From contig OZ025742.1 in assembly GCA_964019335.1 (NCBI GenBank), positions 186,001 through 250,000 of the forward strand: 64,000 bases of DNA. Reading direction: 5' to 3'. Under the pieces are notes generated by a model that saw nothing but the letters and a program-made list of their open reading frames with translations, was not told where the DNA came from and did no database searches. Position numbers and translations under genes: made by a program. How positions within the stretch are numbered: the first letter of the stretch is position 1; every line of letters begins with the position of its first letter. Origin of the DNA: Diplonema japonicum (Eukaryota; Euglenozoa; Diplonemea; Diplonemida; Diplonemidae). Below, one piece after another: positions 41,388-52,084 of this stretch.

Positions 41388-42332
41388 TCACCACTTGAGC
41401 TTCCCATCGATGCCGTATTTCTTGAGGAGCCCTTGGTAGTACGGCTTCAGGGCCTCGCAGTCGGGGACCTCGTCGCCTTTGGAGTAGAGATCAAACTTGT
41501 TGAACTCAATAACCCAATTCTTCAGCACCTTGTCGGAGGGGGCCTCCAGGTGGGTGTATGCATTCCCCGTGTGCCAGGGGTAAAACGAGTGGTACCTTAT
41601 CACCGCCAGTGCTTCCAGAGGCAGTGTGCAGTTGTTCTCTTTCAGGACCCAGTACATGTATTCATCGTGGCCCCACGCCATGCACAGGTTTGTGATCCCA
41701 CACCCCTTCTCGTAGATCCCGTTTTCTGTGCTGTACACTGGGTGGGTTGAGTCGGGGTTGTACTTGAAGAACTGTGGGAAGACGATCTGGTCGGAGTGCT
41801 TGCAACCCACGGGATAGGTGTCCCCGACCACGCACCACTGGGGCTCGCCCCAAAGGGCCAGCACTTTGCCAAGGTCGTGCAGCAGGCCAGCAAGGTGGAA
41901 CCAGTCGTACTCTTCACCGGGGAAGGCAGCCCGAATCCTCTCTGCGGTTTGGAAGTCGTGGATGGAGTTAGGCAGCTCGTTGTCGGGGTCGCTTTCGTCG
42001 ATGAGTTCATCCAGTACCTCAATGACCTCCATCACCGTGTGCTCGCCATGGTTGAACTTCAGCCATTTGTCCATCTTCTCCTTCACAACTGCCACAGTCA
42101 TGTTTGTGTGGTCCTCACGGTAGTTCCTCTCAACATCGCTTTGCCGCTTCGAGTCATCGTAGTTCCTAAACTCGTCCCCAAAGGCGTTCTTCCCCACGTC
42201 ATCTGCACCAGGTGTGCTCGGCGCACTATTCGCAAACGGGACATCACTCAGACAGTCAAGGTCCCCCTTCACCCTCAGCCTGTTGGTCTCTGTAGGGCCG
42301 ACGGAGCTGGTAGAGCTGGTTGGTGTGATCAT
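41388..42332 (-). CDS. MIOX: Myo-inositol oxygenase
   Basis: 314 aa, intronless, ATG 42332. Residues ~65-314 align throughout with MIOX, the non-haem di-iron enzyme that cleaves myo-inositol with O2 to D-glucuronate. Iron-ligand motifs are present: HDFQTAERIR, HLAGLLHDLGK (HD pair), GHDEYMYW and IRYHSFYPWH. GEPQWCVVGDTYPVGC and NKFDLYSK are further family blocks, and the C-terminal GIDGKLKW ending is typical of the family. The N-terminal ~60 residues are Ser/Asp-rich and not conserved. First gene of the minus-strand array in transcription order within this window. Confidence 0.95.
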   Translation of the reverse strand: MITPTSSTSSVGPTETNRLRVKGDLDCLSDVPFANSAPSTPGADDVGKNAFGDEFRNYDDSKRQSDVERNYREDHTNMTVAVVKEKMDKWLKFNHGEHTVMEVIEVLDELIDESDPDNELPNSIHDFQTAERIRAAFPGEEYDWFHLAGLLHDLGKVLALWGEPQWCVVGDTYPVGCKHSDQIVFPQFFKYNPDSTHPVYSTENGIYEKGCGITNLCMAWGHDEYMYWVLKENNCTLPLEALAVIRYHSFYPWHTGNAYTHLEAPSDKVLKNWVIEFNKFDLYSKGDEVPDCEALKPYYQGLLKKYGIDGKLKW

Positions 42333-43189
42333 TTTTTTTTCTTTTTTTTTTTTTAGTAGTTCGTTTTACGTTGTACGTTCTTTTTTGTGATAGCTGTTGT
42401 AGCTGTGAATAAGCGAAGGGGTTAAAAAATGGGGGGAGGGGTGCCTGCTTGGAGGAGAGAAAACACGTCAGCCACATTATCAATGTGTGCATACAGTCCC
42501 GAGCTGTGGGTCGAGCTTTTACAGTTCCATGACCTTTAGCCTCAAAACGTCTACCTAAAGAATACCCAACCCTTTGTGATACAGTAAACAACTAAACAAA
42601 ACCTGCTAAACGCCCCGCGCACCCCAGAAATCTGCGCCCCGCGCCCCACAGCCCTTCTGGGGCGCTGTAACAACACTGTTCTGTGCAAGGGTAAGGGTCT
42701 ATGGTACTTAAAATGCCTATACAAAATTTTTAATTTTTTGATCGCTAGATATCTAGCGCTTCGTCCTTTAATGGTTAAAAAAAATGTCTGGGGGTTTGGA
42801 GACCTGCTTTGAAAAAAAAATATTAAAAAGAGGCCTTTGCAAGAAAAGTACAATGCAAAAAAAAAAAAAAAAAAAAAAAAAAAGGGATGGGCAGTGTTGG
42901 CCAGACTGGTGGGTCCGGCCCACAAACCACCCCAACACCGCAAATTTTCGACCACACCATGTGGTGTGTTGTGACATATTTTACACCATATTTCGCATAC
43001 CTGACGTTCCACATGATGTATGCAACACAGTGCACAACACGGCACGTGTTTTATAACATGTACCACTATGCTGCACAGGGAAAAGCAGGTGTCACAACGT
43101 GCACCTCCTGGCACAATATACGAAAAAAAAAAAAAAAAAAAAAAAAAGAGACATTTAAGGGTACCTGCGGTATGTGGCAGGACGCCTGA
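42333..43189. other. Boundary spacer between gene array and repeat-rich region
   Basis: About 850 bp. It holds a GC-rich inverted repeat (GCGCCCCA ... TGGGGCGC) near 42638-42665 and two long A runs (~42857-42882 and ~43123-43147). Between them is a stretch rich in short CAC/GTG words (~42930-43110). No supported gene. It marks the end of the one-strand array. Confidence 0.55.
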
Positions 43190-43200
43190 AGAGTCTCAAT

Positions 43201-44280
43201 CTATCTCTTGATCGAACCTTTCTGCTGTGGTGTGGCCTTCGGCCCCTCGTTCACCCTCCTCGGTACCTTAGGTATAAAACCCTCAACCGAGTTGGTAAGG
43301 ACACAATAGTTGTACAGTTGTTTCTCAAGGATGTGGCGGGTCACCGGGGAGGCAAGGGTGCGCAGGGAGTGGACAGAAACTACTGACGCAGCTGGGATGA
43401 GGGGCGCTATGCCCTTACTGGTGTGGATGCGTTCTAGTGCCGTTATCACCCGGCCTAATACACGCGCGCTCACTTGGATGTCCTCACCCTCTTCACAAGG
43501 CGAGAGTCCCACCGTGGCAATGAAGTCTATGGCCAGCTCAAGCCTGGAGACCTGTCCACCTGTCGTGCCCCAGTGAAGGGCAGAGAGCCATCGGATGACG
43601 TGCGGGATGAGCCGTGGGGAGGTACTGTTGCCTCAAACCATTGTCGTAGTACCACCTCAGTGACCGTGGCTTAAGCAAACTCCCCTTCTCGAAAGGTCTG
43701 TTCCACAAGTGAACGCTGAAGTCCATCGTCTTTTTCCGTGCGAAGGTGAGTTGTAAGCTACCAGTAATCTCCGCCATCATCAGCTGCAACTCGGCAGTGT
43801 CCAGCCCGAGTCCCACTGTCGCGATGCCGTGCAGTTGCGTGCACCGGGGCCACTGGTTACGTTGTGTGCACAGCGCTGCCCGCGTCTCGGAAGCTGTCCT
43901 GATGTGCTCGTGCGCCTGACAGTCCCAGAAGGTGTGCTCCAGGAGTCTCGCCGTGTGTTCCGAAATGTCGAAAGTAGCGTCGCAGCCCATGCATTTCGTC
44001 CGCCCCCCGACCGTGTCATTGATGATCTTGGGGTGGAACGGGAAAACAGCCCCAGGCACACCGTACACCCCAGCATAGTTACGCTTTTCACCGTATCGAA
44101 TAAGGTGCCCCTCATCGCCAGCCTGCTTCTGTACCCCTTCTTGGTGCTAAAGGCCTTAGTTTTCCCCGGGTGTACCGACATGTTCGTCAAGCGGCAGAGC
44201 TCGTCCAGCAAGAGTATGGAACTCTGGACCGCCTTCTCCGAGATCCTAGAGAAGAGGTATAGGTCGTCCGCGTAGGAGAT
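43201..44280 (-). pseudogene. LINE RT C-terminal half (YADD motif) and Cys/His tail
   Basis: Minus-strand remnants in more than one frame. PISYADDLYLFS (near 44255-44290) is RT motif C with the two catalytic Asp, followed by MSVHPGKTKAF, the usual motif D region. Downstream, CMGCDATFDISEH and HTFWDCQAHEH form the C-terminal zinc-knuckle-like domain common in LINEs. Frame changes near 44050 and 43530 break the reading frame. Confidence 0.75.
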
Positions 44281-44284
44281 GGGT

Positions 44285-44525
44285 AGGACTTCTGGACTAG
44301 ACTTCAGGAAGTGTTTCGACTCCGTCCCTGTCACGTTAACGTTCGACCTTGCGGAGAGACTGGGCATGTCCGAGAATATCCTAAGGCCACTGAGATCCAT
44401 GTACGCCAACCTCGACCGGCGTTTGCGCTTCCAGGCGGGGGTAGGGGAGGTGTTTCGCACCACAAACGGAATCCTCCAGGGCTGCCCTATCTCACCCGTC
44501 TTCATCAACGCCATCCTCGCTTACT
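44285..44525 (+). pseudogene. Inverted internal segment of the LINE reverse transcriptase
   Basis: On the plus strand this ~240-bp block encodes RT motif A (LDFRKCFDSVP) and motif B (NGILQGCPISPVFINAIL). Both flanks carry the neighbouring RT motifs on the minus strand: QHGFRPKHGVDDLL to the right and YADD to the left. The gene is therefore co-linear except that this block is flipped. Breakpoints are estimated to within ~15 bp. This cannot be an independent gene. Confidence 0.85.
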
Positions 44526-44529
44526 ACAC

Positions 44530-46648
44530 CAGGCGATGCGTCACCACATTCCTGTCGAGCATTTTCCACCTGCGCACACACTTTGAAGAGTAGGTCATCG
44601 ACGCCGTGTTTTGGTCTAAAGCCGTGCTGCGTCGGGGTGATTCAACGTTCCTGCCACTCGAGAATAGCGGGGAGCCTGGCACATGCCCATAGGCGGTAGA
44701 AGGCACTGGAGACCGTGATCGGGCGATGATCTAAGGGCTCTTCCGACTCAGACTTCGGGATCATCGTGATCAAGGCAGTCAGGATTGCTTGTGGCCGCAC
44801 GCCGGTCGTCTCAATCCAGTCAAAGAGGAACAGGAAGCCATCGAGGAGTTCTGGGGGTAGGTGCGCTAGCTCACTCAGCCTCCATCCGTCTACCCCTGCA
44901 CAATGCTGCCGCTGTTTCTTGTTGAGGACCTTCTGAAGCTGCGCAGAGGTGAGCTCCGTGGAACAGGACTCCATGCCTCCCTGAACGCGCGGTCGATCTC
45001 GCCCAGATCGGTGCTGAGCCTCCCGTCAGCCGTCCGGACCGCCAGCAGCTCTCTCGACTGCTTCCCCTGCACTAGTCCCGCTATGGTTTGGCGATGCTTC
45101 GCGAAGTGGTACTCCATCTCCCTCTTGTGCTTAGCACCCCGCGATACTTTGCTAGCGAGGTCCATTGTTCTCTGCACTTGGAGCACCTTCGCCTGCAGCT
45201 CCGCAGCGTCCTTGGCCATATCAACCGTCGGCGCCGCGCTCTCAGGGATGACACGCTGGTTCACTGCTCGTCGTACCACGTTGTCCCATCCCCTACAGAT
45301 CTCATGCGGGGGGGCTCCACATACAGGCTTCAGCCGTTTGACTACAGCAGCACAACCCACGCGGATTTTCTCGAGCGCTAGATATCTCTTTGAGACCGCA
45401 CCCACGCTGTGCGCTGTAGCAGGCGCTGTTATGCGTTTGAGAGTCGGCTCGCCCAAGCTCCCTCGCCCCAGGTAGCTCGGATTAAAACTCTCCCTTGACG
45501 TTCCCAGTAGGTGCCGTTCGCATATCGAGGAAAGGAACTGGTAAGCACTGTCCATGTCCCCCAGCTCCTTAAAAGAAGTCAGAGTCTGAAGGAGGTCCGC
45601 GGGCGGGGGGCGTCTATGTCCGGCTGGAGTCGGGGTAATCTGCCTGGGGATGGAGAACCGGTAGGTCACCTGCTTGAGCGCTGTCACCCCTAGCCTAAGT
45701 CTAAGGGCATGGTGTGAGGGAACCCCGATGTCGACCGTCTCGCAGTCCTTCAGCGTGTGTGCCGCAACCTTGTTGAGCAGGATGTAGTCCGGCCTGGTCC
45801 TTGCCACTGCAGTGACAAAGGTCGGGGGGGTCTCCTCGTTCTTGCGCCTGGCAATTGTGGCGGCCGCGTCCACCCACTGGTTCGCAAGCGCTTCAGCTAG
45901 TACGGGGGACTCCCCTACCGACGTGTTGAAGTCGCCTGTGATCGCCACTGGGACTTCCCCTAGTTCACACGCCGCTAACGGTTTCGTGCAGCAGCCTCTC
46001 CCTTTCCTGTCTGGCGTTTGCTGTGCCGTCTTTCACTGGACAATAGAGGGTGATCACATGCAGCCATGAGTTGGTCCCAATCGCGATCCTTGCGTGCATC
46101 CTCCGCGACGTCGACATGTCTCCACTGAACACCGCGTTGTCCTTCAGCGCCAGGAGCCGTTTCTTCACCAGGATGCCAACCCCTCCTCGTTCTGCAACAT
46201 CTGGAGCCGCAAGCCCGTGAATCACTTTGCACTCTTGAGGCGGACCCCACAACGTTCTGTGCGCTTAGAGGAATGAGTCAGTCTTCGTCTCCAGCTCGAC
46301 CCTTAGTTGACCTGCCTTCGTGAGGGCCGTCTCCTGCAGACGGGCGATGTCGAAGTACTGCGTCCTAATCCTGGATTCATGATTCCTGTAGTTAGTCATG
46401 TTTGCAGAAAGCAGCACCAGTTCGTCCGGGTCGGCGGGCCCCGGGTTGGGGTGAATGTCACCATGTGTGAGGAGCCTCCTTCGGGCTTCGCCTGCAATCG
46501 ATTTCCTCGAGTGCTTGGCAATGTATCGGCAGCTTCGTGGCAACGCCATCGGCCGGCAGTGGGAGTATAACGCACCGTTGGAGGGAGCACCAAACCAGTC
46601 GGAGGGTATGCAGCGTGGGCTGAGGAGTGAGAGAGCGTCGAGGGTCAT
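44530..46648 (-). pseudogene. LINE endonuclease and RT N-terminal half
   Basis: One mostly continuous minus-strand reading region. It starts upstream of the GDIHPNPGP motif and has an in-frame TAA at 46265-46267, after which the same frame continues. A frameshift near 45960 then leads to AITGDFNTSVG. The endonuclease ends with PDYILLNK and PSHHALRLRL. A ~200-residue linker leads to RT fingers: GVDGWRLSELAHLPPELLDG, LITMIPKSESEEPLDHRPIT and, after another frameshift, GFRPKHGVDDLL. At least three disabling lesions. Confidence 0.75.
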
Positions 46649-46834
46649 CCCATCCAGCGTGATCAGTGTGACAAGCGCGAAAAGGAAAAGGAGCAGGGGA
46701 CGGAGCAGGGAGCCTGACCATGCAGATAGTCAGTTGAATTCATCCTGCGTGATCACCGCTACATCCATAAGTGCTGCCTGGTCAGCATCCCTCTTACACG
46801 TGGGGAGACGGATTCGGCAGCCGTGCGTTCCGCT

Positions 46835-47744
46835 TCAGCCTCTGCTCTTTGTGAGCGGGGACAGTGGAAATTCGGCCTCTGTAAGCTTCACCCGGGACCT
46901 CCCTTTGGGATGGAACGCGCACCCAACGTGGTTCGGCTTGTCCTCGACCGTCCATTCTCTGATTGAAATGGAGGTCAGGTTGTCTGCACGGTGGATGATG
47001 GGGTTGGAGGGAGCCTCCTCTGCCCTTGCCAGCCATCTCCTCCCCAGCAACCGGCTGAGCTTCTTCACAACCCATCCCTGCATCCTGCAGTCGTCGATGA
47101 TGTCGCACTGCTCGCAGTGCCCAGCCCCCTCGATAACAAATTTCCTCCCCACCTGGTCCTCTGGCAGGAAAACAGCGCCTAGGGACTGCATCACCACGTG
47201 TTGAGCAGTGCCTGGTGGGAGCATGATCGCCAGGCCGATGGGAGTGACCGTGAGGGCTACGCGGAAGTTAGAAGAGGTCCCGGTGAAGGTACGGGGGACA
47301 TCTTGCAGATGGATCGAATCTTTGAGCTGGATGACTTCCAATCACTCTTTGGGGAGTGCGTGTGTCCAATACACATCATTGTCTCTGCTGCCACTGAGGA
47401 GGCGGGCAGTGTGTTGCCAGTCCATGCACACCCTTGCCATCGCACGCTGTGCTGTCCTCTCCACCCGCCAGACGTTGCTCCTCACGACCTCGTACACCCC
47501 CTGCTTGTCCCTTGCTGCTAGCATGGCCATCCTGGCTCCCATCTGACGTCTTCACCCATTGTGTGGTGGTGCAGAACTTCTTGGCGATAATCACCACGAG
47601 GACAACGGACCTGTTAGTCCTCATTTGGGGCTTGTCGCCGTCGGCCATCACCAGGTCGTAGTGCTCACCAGCAGTCCAGAGGGCCTTGATGCCTCTGCTG
47701 GTGGGGGTTGCAACTTCCCTAGTGGCCTCAAACCGGGTTTTCAA
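46835..47744 (-). pseudogene. LINE ORF1-like remnant
   Basis: Upstream of the endonuclease, minus-strand frames 47744-47376, 47542-47342 and 47341-46835 belong to one decayed protein. The last two are in the same frame, separated only by a TGA at 47342-47344. It contains a short Cys motif (HCEQCDIIDDC) and ends before the 2A-like segment. It probably encoded the element's first protein. I do not recognise the family. Confidence 0.5.
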
Positions 47745-47760
47745 GACGACACAATAGTCG

Positions 47761-48134
47761 AGCTTGAGACTTGCCAGGACTGCAGGTTCAGGGCGAGGAG
47801 TCGAAGTAGATCCCTTTGACGAGTGGCTCAGGGACCTTGTAGCTTGTCAGCCCATGAAGAGGTTTCAGGCTGCTTCTGTGGGTTCGTCCTGGGTTTGATA
47901 GGCCCACTGACCATCTTCCACTTCCCAGCCTTCTGTCACTGCGGTTGCTTTCTGAAGTGGGGTCTTTTTTCCTTAGCGATACCTGCAAGCCAGTCTTCAA
48001 CACTCCCGAAGTGTCCTGTATGTGATTGGGAAAATTGAAGGGGGGAAAAATCTCTTTTTTTTCCATTACAGCAAGCACCCTCCAGAAGAAAAGGAGCTCT
48101 TCATTCCGCAGAACCTACAAGAGGTAAGAACGGA

Positions 48135-48177
<43 letters not shown>

Positions 48178-48847
48178 TCTCTCCGCCCCTTCTCTTCTGC
48201 CCCCACTTCCTGTGTTGATGTTTTTTTTTTTTTTTTTTTTTTTTTTTTTCCTTTTTTTTTTTCCTCTTTCCTTTTTTTTTCTTCCAGTCGAGGCGTCCCC
48301 TTTCTTTTTTTATACTTTTCATGTGCAATAGAGGGGTGAGTTTAAAAAAAAAAAAAAGCAATTTTTTTATTTCTAAAAGAAAAGTTTGGAGAACGAGAAG
48401 GGAAGAAAAAGAGAAAAACAAATCAATGACAGTGGAAGAGTGCGGGAGAGTTCGGCGGAAAAAGGGGAGATAAATGGGGAGGGGAAAGGGAACCCTGGTG
48501 GTCCGTTGCAATTTCCCCCGTGATCCCCCCACTGTAGTTATGTTTTTTTTTTTTTTTTTTTTTTTTTTTTTCTCTTCTTTTTTGACTGGTGCTACCTTCT
48601 CCCCGTAGCGAAAATGATCTCTCTACGTTGCCCTTGAGATTGTATAGTGCTTTTCATCTTTTCTTTAGTCTCTTCCTTTTATAGAATAAAGGCGCTGTGC
48701 TCCGGGGTGTGATCTGCAGTTCTGGCTGTGGCTCCCTTCTATCCCCCCTCCTCCCATAATAGTCGAAATTTCCCCCTTTTCTTGTTCCCCTTTGTTGTGT
48801 GAGTGTTGTATAAAATTCCGTTTTGAGCTTCACCCATCCCTTTCTCC

Positions 48848-48886
<39 letters not shown>

Positions 48887-49093
48887 CCTTCCGTAATTTT
48901 ACCCCTTTGTGACCTGTCCCACTGCCCGCAAAAGGGAACGAGAGAGAAGAAAAATAATAAGAAGAAAAAGAAAAGGATTTTATTTCTATTTTTTCTCCTT
49001 AAAAGCGGATGGGGAAAAAAAAAAGAGGTTAGAAGAAGAAGAGTCGGCAGACTTCAAACAAGCCCTGCAGGGAAAGAAAAAAAATACTGACAC
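47761..49093. other. Poly(T)-rich spacer
   Basis: About 1.3 kb with five long T runs (near 48137-48176, 48221-48249, 48542-48570, 48852-48886 and shorter). The left 300 bp may still be LINE 5' sequence: a minus-strand frame at 47788-48078 stays open but has no motif. No gene supported. Confidence 0.5.
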
Positions 49094-49868
49094 ATGAACA
49101 GCGACGAGGTGTCCAGCTGTGAGTACCAAAAGTTCAAAGATGATTTTGATAAATATGTGTCTGGTAACCTAAGAACTTCAAAGGAGGCAGAGTACATGCA
49201 AACCCACGAGGATGAGGAGGCGATTCTCACCGAGAAATTGGAGAACCTCCGGAAAAGATGGTGTTTGGACAAAACGTGCGAAAGGAGAGAGATATGACAA
49301 GTTCGATGTCAACAATGTCAGTACGGGGTTCACACATAAATGGATAGCAGAAGGTGTGAAAGAAGGGAGAGTAAAACACGTAATCAGCACTAACGTCGAC
49401 AACCTCCACGTGAAGAGCGGTCTGGTTCGAAAGGAGAACCTCTCAGAGCTCCATGGCAACTTGTTCATCGGGGAGTGTAGGGGTTGTGGGAAGGAATTCA
49501 AGCTTCCGAACCCTTTACAGCTTGACGACACGACACGCCTGGAACACACTATCACCCCACCCATCCCGTGCTCTGTTTGCTCCAAGCCGCTTTGTGACAA
49601 TGTCGTCTCGTTCCATAGCACCTTCGAAGATGTGCCGTCTATGGAAGCCATCCATGACGCAGCGTGCGTTCAATGCATCAAAGCAGACCTTTTGCTTGTT
49701 TTGGGTTCATCCCTCTCTGTCCCGTCTGCGTGCGACCTTATCGATACCACGCATGAGAAAGGTGGTAAAGTTGTTATTGTGAATCGGCAAAGAACGCCCA
49801 AGGACAGATTCGCTGTCATGAATGTGTTTGCAGATTGCGCTGATGTTGTCAGACAGCTGCCTTGGTGA
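49094..49868 (+). pseudogene. Broken SIRT6/7-like sirtuin lacking the NAD-binding segment
   Basis: Plus-strand class IV sirtuin (NAD-dependent deacylase) remnant. From 49250 to 49868 it matches SIRT6/SIRT7: GVWT, FTHKWIAEG, VISTNVDNLHVKSGL, catalytic His in SELHGNLF, zinc cysteines CRGC and CSVC, VLGSSLSVPS, VIVNRQRTPKD. The N-terminal part (49094-49250, EEAILTEKLENL) is in another frame. The GAGIS...GIPDFRG Rossmann segment that should lie between is absent, as if ~30 codons were deleted at ~49245-49255 with a frame change. NVDG is NVDN here. A catalytically active product is unlikely unless the assembly is wrong here. First plus-strand gene after the minus-strand array. Confidence 0.8.
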
Positions 49869-50267
49869 TTTGTTTTCTCTTTTCCTCCCCGCCTTCTTTT
49901 CCCTCTTTCTCTTTCCTTACATATCCAAATGAGGAAACGACAGCTTATTTGCGAGACTTTCGGCTAGTCCAAAGTGGGTAACAACACCTCCCTCAAGCGA
50001 GTTGTTTTACTGACCCGTGGGAACACACCCACGGAGAATCCTTATGGGTCCTGTACAGCAAGACATTTTGTCCTCATTAACAAAAAAAAAAAAAAAAGTG
50101 GTATCTACTTTTTTCTTTGGGTGCCTCTGCCATGGGGGCTCTTGCTAACCTCTCATTCTTGACGTCCCCTCGCGGAAGTTGGTATTTTTCTCTTTTTTTT
50201 TTTTTTTTATTACAGCAATCTTTTCCATCTTCATGCCAGGTGCTTCAAGACCAAATACACAAAAAAA

Positions 50268-50304
<37 letters not shown>

Positions 50305-51948
50305 GTGTGATTGACATCGAACTCTGAGTGTGACATGTATTTCAAAGTGCAGTACTTGGGAATAATACCCCAAAGTGACTGTGAGGCTCCCCTGAGCAAT
50401 ACAGAGACGGAGACAGAAGAAGAACCAGAGACCAGACCTTGGAAGGCAAAGAAACTGAGGAAGACCCGGGCATCATCTGCTGCAAGAACAAGCAGGTGCA
50501 TGAACTGCGTTGAGGAGGATGTGTGTTCTATTAATTCCAGTGATAGTGAAGGGTACTTCAGCACTTACTAAAGTACCCTGCCAAGTGAACTGTCCAGCTA
50601 CAATAGCTGGGTAACTGCGAGGAGGGATCAAGGAAGGTGGCAATGGAGGGAGGGACAACTTGTTTCTTTTTTATTTATTTTTTCCTTCTCGTTGTCTCCC
50701 CCCACTCCCTTCTTCCCCCTTTTTTTATTTTTTTTTTTATTTTTTTACAATATGACTCCTCCAGCTAAAAGTGATACCTTAATTTCTGGTTAAAAACCTG
50801 GTTTTGATTTACTAATCCCAATTTTCTAAAAATTTCTAAATTATGTTGATGTTCGCTCTCAAAAAATCACCAAAATCTCATTTTGTGAACAACAGTTGGA
50901 GAGGACCGACGATTTGTGTTTGCTTGTGTCAAACAACATCCCCTTTTTAGCTGGATGGGGTCATATAATTTTCTCTTTAAGAATAATGATTTAAAAAAAA
51001 AAAGAATGGGAGGTGGGGGGATAGCTCCTTTTGTGTTTCTCTTTCCCTCCTGCTTTATACCCCCCGTTTTTCTTTGTTAACTACTATCCAAGGTCTAAGG
51101 TTCTCTTTTTTTTCATTCCAAACAAAAATTCCGGTCCTTTTTACAAGAAAGGAAGAGAACGGCCCAGAGAAGAAAAAAAAAAGAAGGGAAAAAAAAAAAA
51201 CTGAAAAAAAAAGGGGGGCAACACTTCAACATTACGCTGCTCTGGTTGAAGGAAACCCCCCTGGCCAACTGAAAGAAGAAAAAAAAAATTGTCATACTAT
51301 TTCTTTATTTTAGTTACAAAATTCCTATTTTTTTTTTTTTCTATATTGAGATTCCCCTAACAGAACTTTTATTTCCTCTCTTGTTCATCCCTTTCTGCAT
51401 TATTATCCTCCCCCACTCATATCCCCCCCTCTTTTTTTCTGCTAACTTTCTGCTTCCTCTCTCCTTGTAAAAGTGAAAAAATGTCTTTCTTTCTCTCTTT
51501 GATCTTAAGATGCATGATGAACGAAGGGTGTACAAATCTTCTATTTTCCTCATTTGGCATTTTGCATGTATCCTTGTTATTTTACGAAAATTCTGGGAAA
51601 CAAGAAAAAAAAAAGAAAAAGAATTAAACACTCAGTTTGCTTCTATCGTTGGCACAGGTCAAGAAGAAAGAAATCAGAGATAATAATGTGATCAGCAAAA
51701 AAAAAAAAAAAAATCAGCCCTCCCCCTCCCCTTTCTTTTTTTGTTTTTCTTACACTTGAAACTGCAAGGAAGGAAAGGGGGAAAAGGAACAGTTTTTTTT
51801 TTTTTTCTCTCTCTTTGTCTCCCTCTGCTTGGTTTTTATTAGATAATAAAATGAAAGGGGAGGGGAGGGAATAGAAAAATAAAAAGAATGGAAAAATCAA
51901 AAAAAAGTTAAAAAAGAGAAATAAAAAGCAACATACGTTTTTTTTCTT

Positions 51949-51979
<31 letters not shown>

Positions 51980-52084
51980 CGTTTCTCCCTCCCTCAATTC
52001 TTTTTATTAAACAAATTCTCAACAACAAATAAAAAAATAATAATAAAAAGTGGGAGGGGAAAAAAGACAAAAAAAAAAAAAAGA
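49869..52084. other. Low-complexity intergenic region with (AAT)n microsatellite
   Basis: About 2.2 kb. An (AAT)n microsatellite lies at ~50269-50302. A short plus-strand frame (50311-50571, 86 aa) follows it: it has a Glu/Thr-rich middle and CMNCVEEDVC near its end, but no known domain, and it is listed here rather than as a gene. The rest is A/T homopolymer sequence, including a ~31-nt T run at 51949-51979. Confidence 0.55.

Larger units (their letters stand above)
43190..47760 (-). mobile_element. Decayed non-LTR retrotransposon (LINE) with AP endonuclease and RT
   Basis: A minus-strand LINE about 4.5 kb long. In element order: an ORF1-like region (47744-46835), a 2A-like motif (GDIHPNPGP, near 46450), an endonuclease/exonuclease/phosphatase domain (ELVLLSANM, LQETALTKAG, GGVGILVKK, VITLYCP, AITGDFNTSVG, PDYILLNK, PSHHALRLRL; ~46440-45690), an RT domain (~44960-44100) and a C-terminal Cys/His region (CMGCDATF then HTFWDCQAHEH, ~43990-43900). 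Frames are broken by in-frame stops and frameshifts, and part of the RT is inverted, so it is dead. Target-site duplications were not found. The clade is undetermined; the layout recalls trypanosomatid and animal LINEs carrying 2A-like sequences. Confidence 0.8.

Noticed and set aside
42857-43147. A runs as the poly(A) tail of the minus-strand LINE
   Set aside because: A tail of a minus-strand element would appear as T on the plus strand; these A runs have the wrong orientation.
44279-44593. Stand-alone plus-strand RT gene
   Set aside because: It has only motifs A and B, its ends are antisense to flanking LINE sequence, and it completes the minus-strand RT; explained by inversion.
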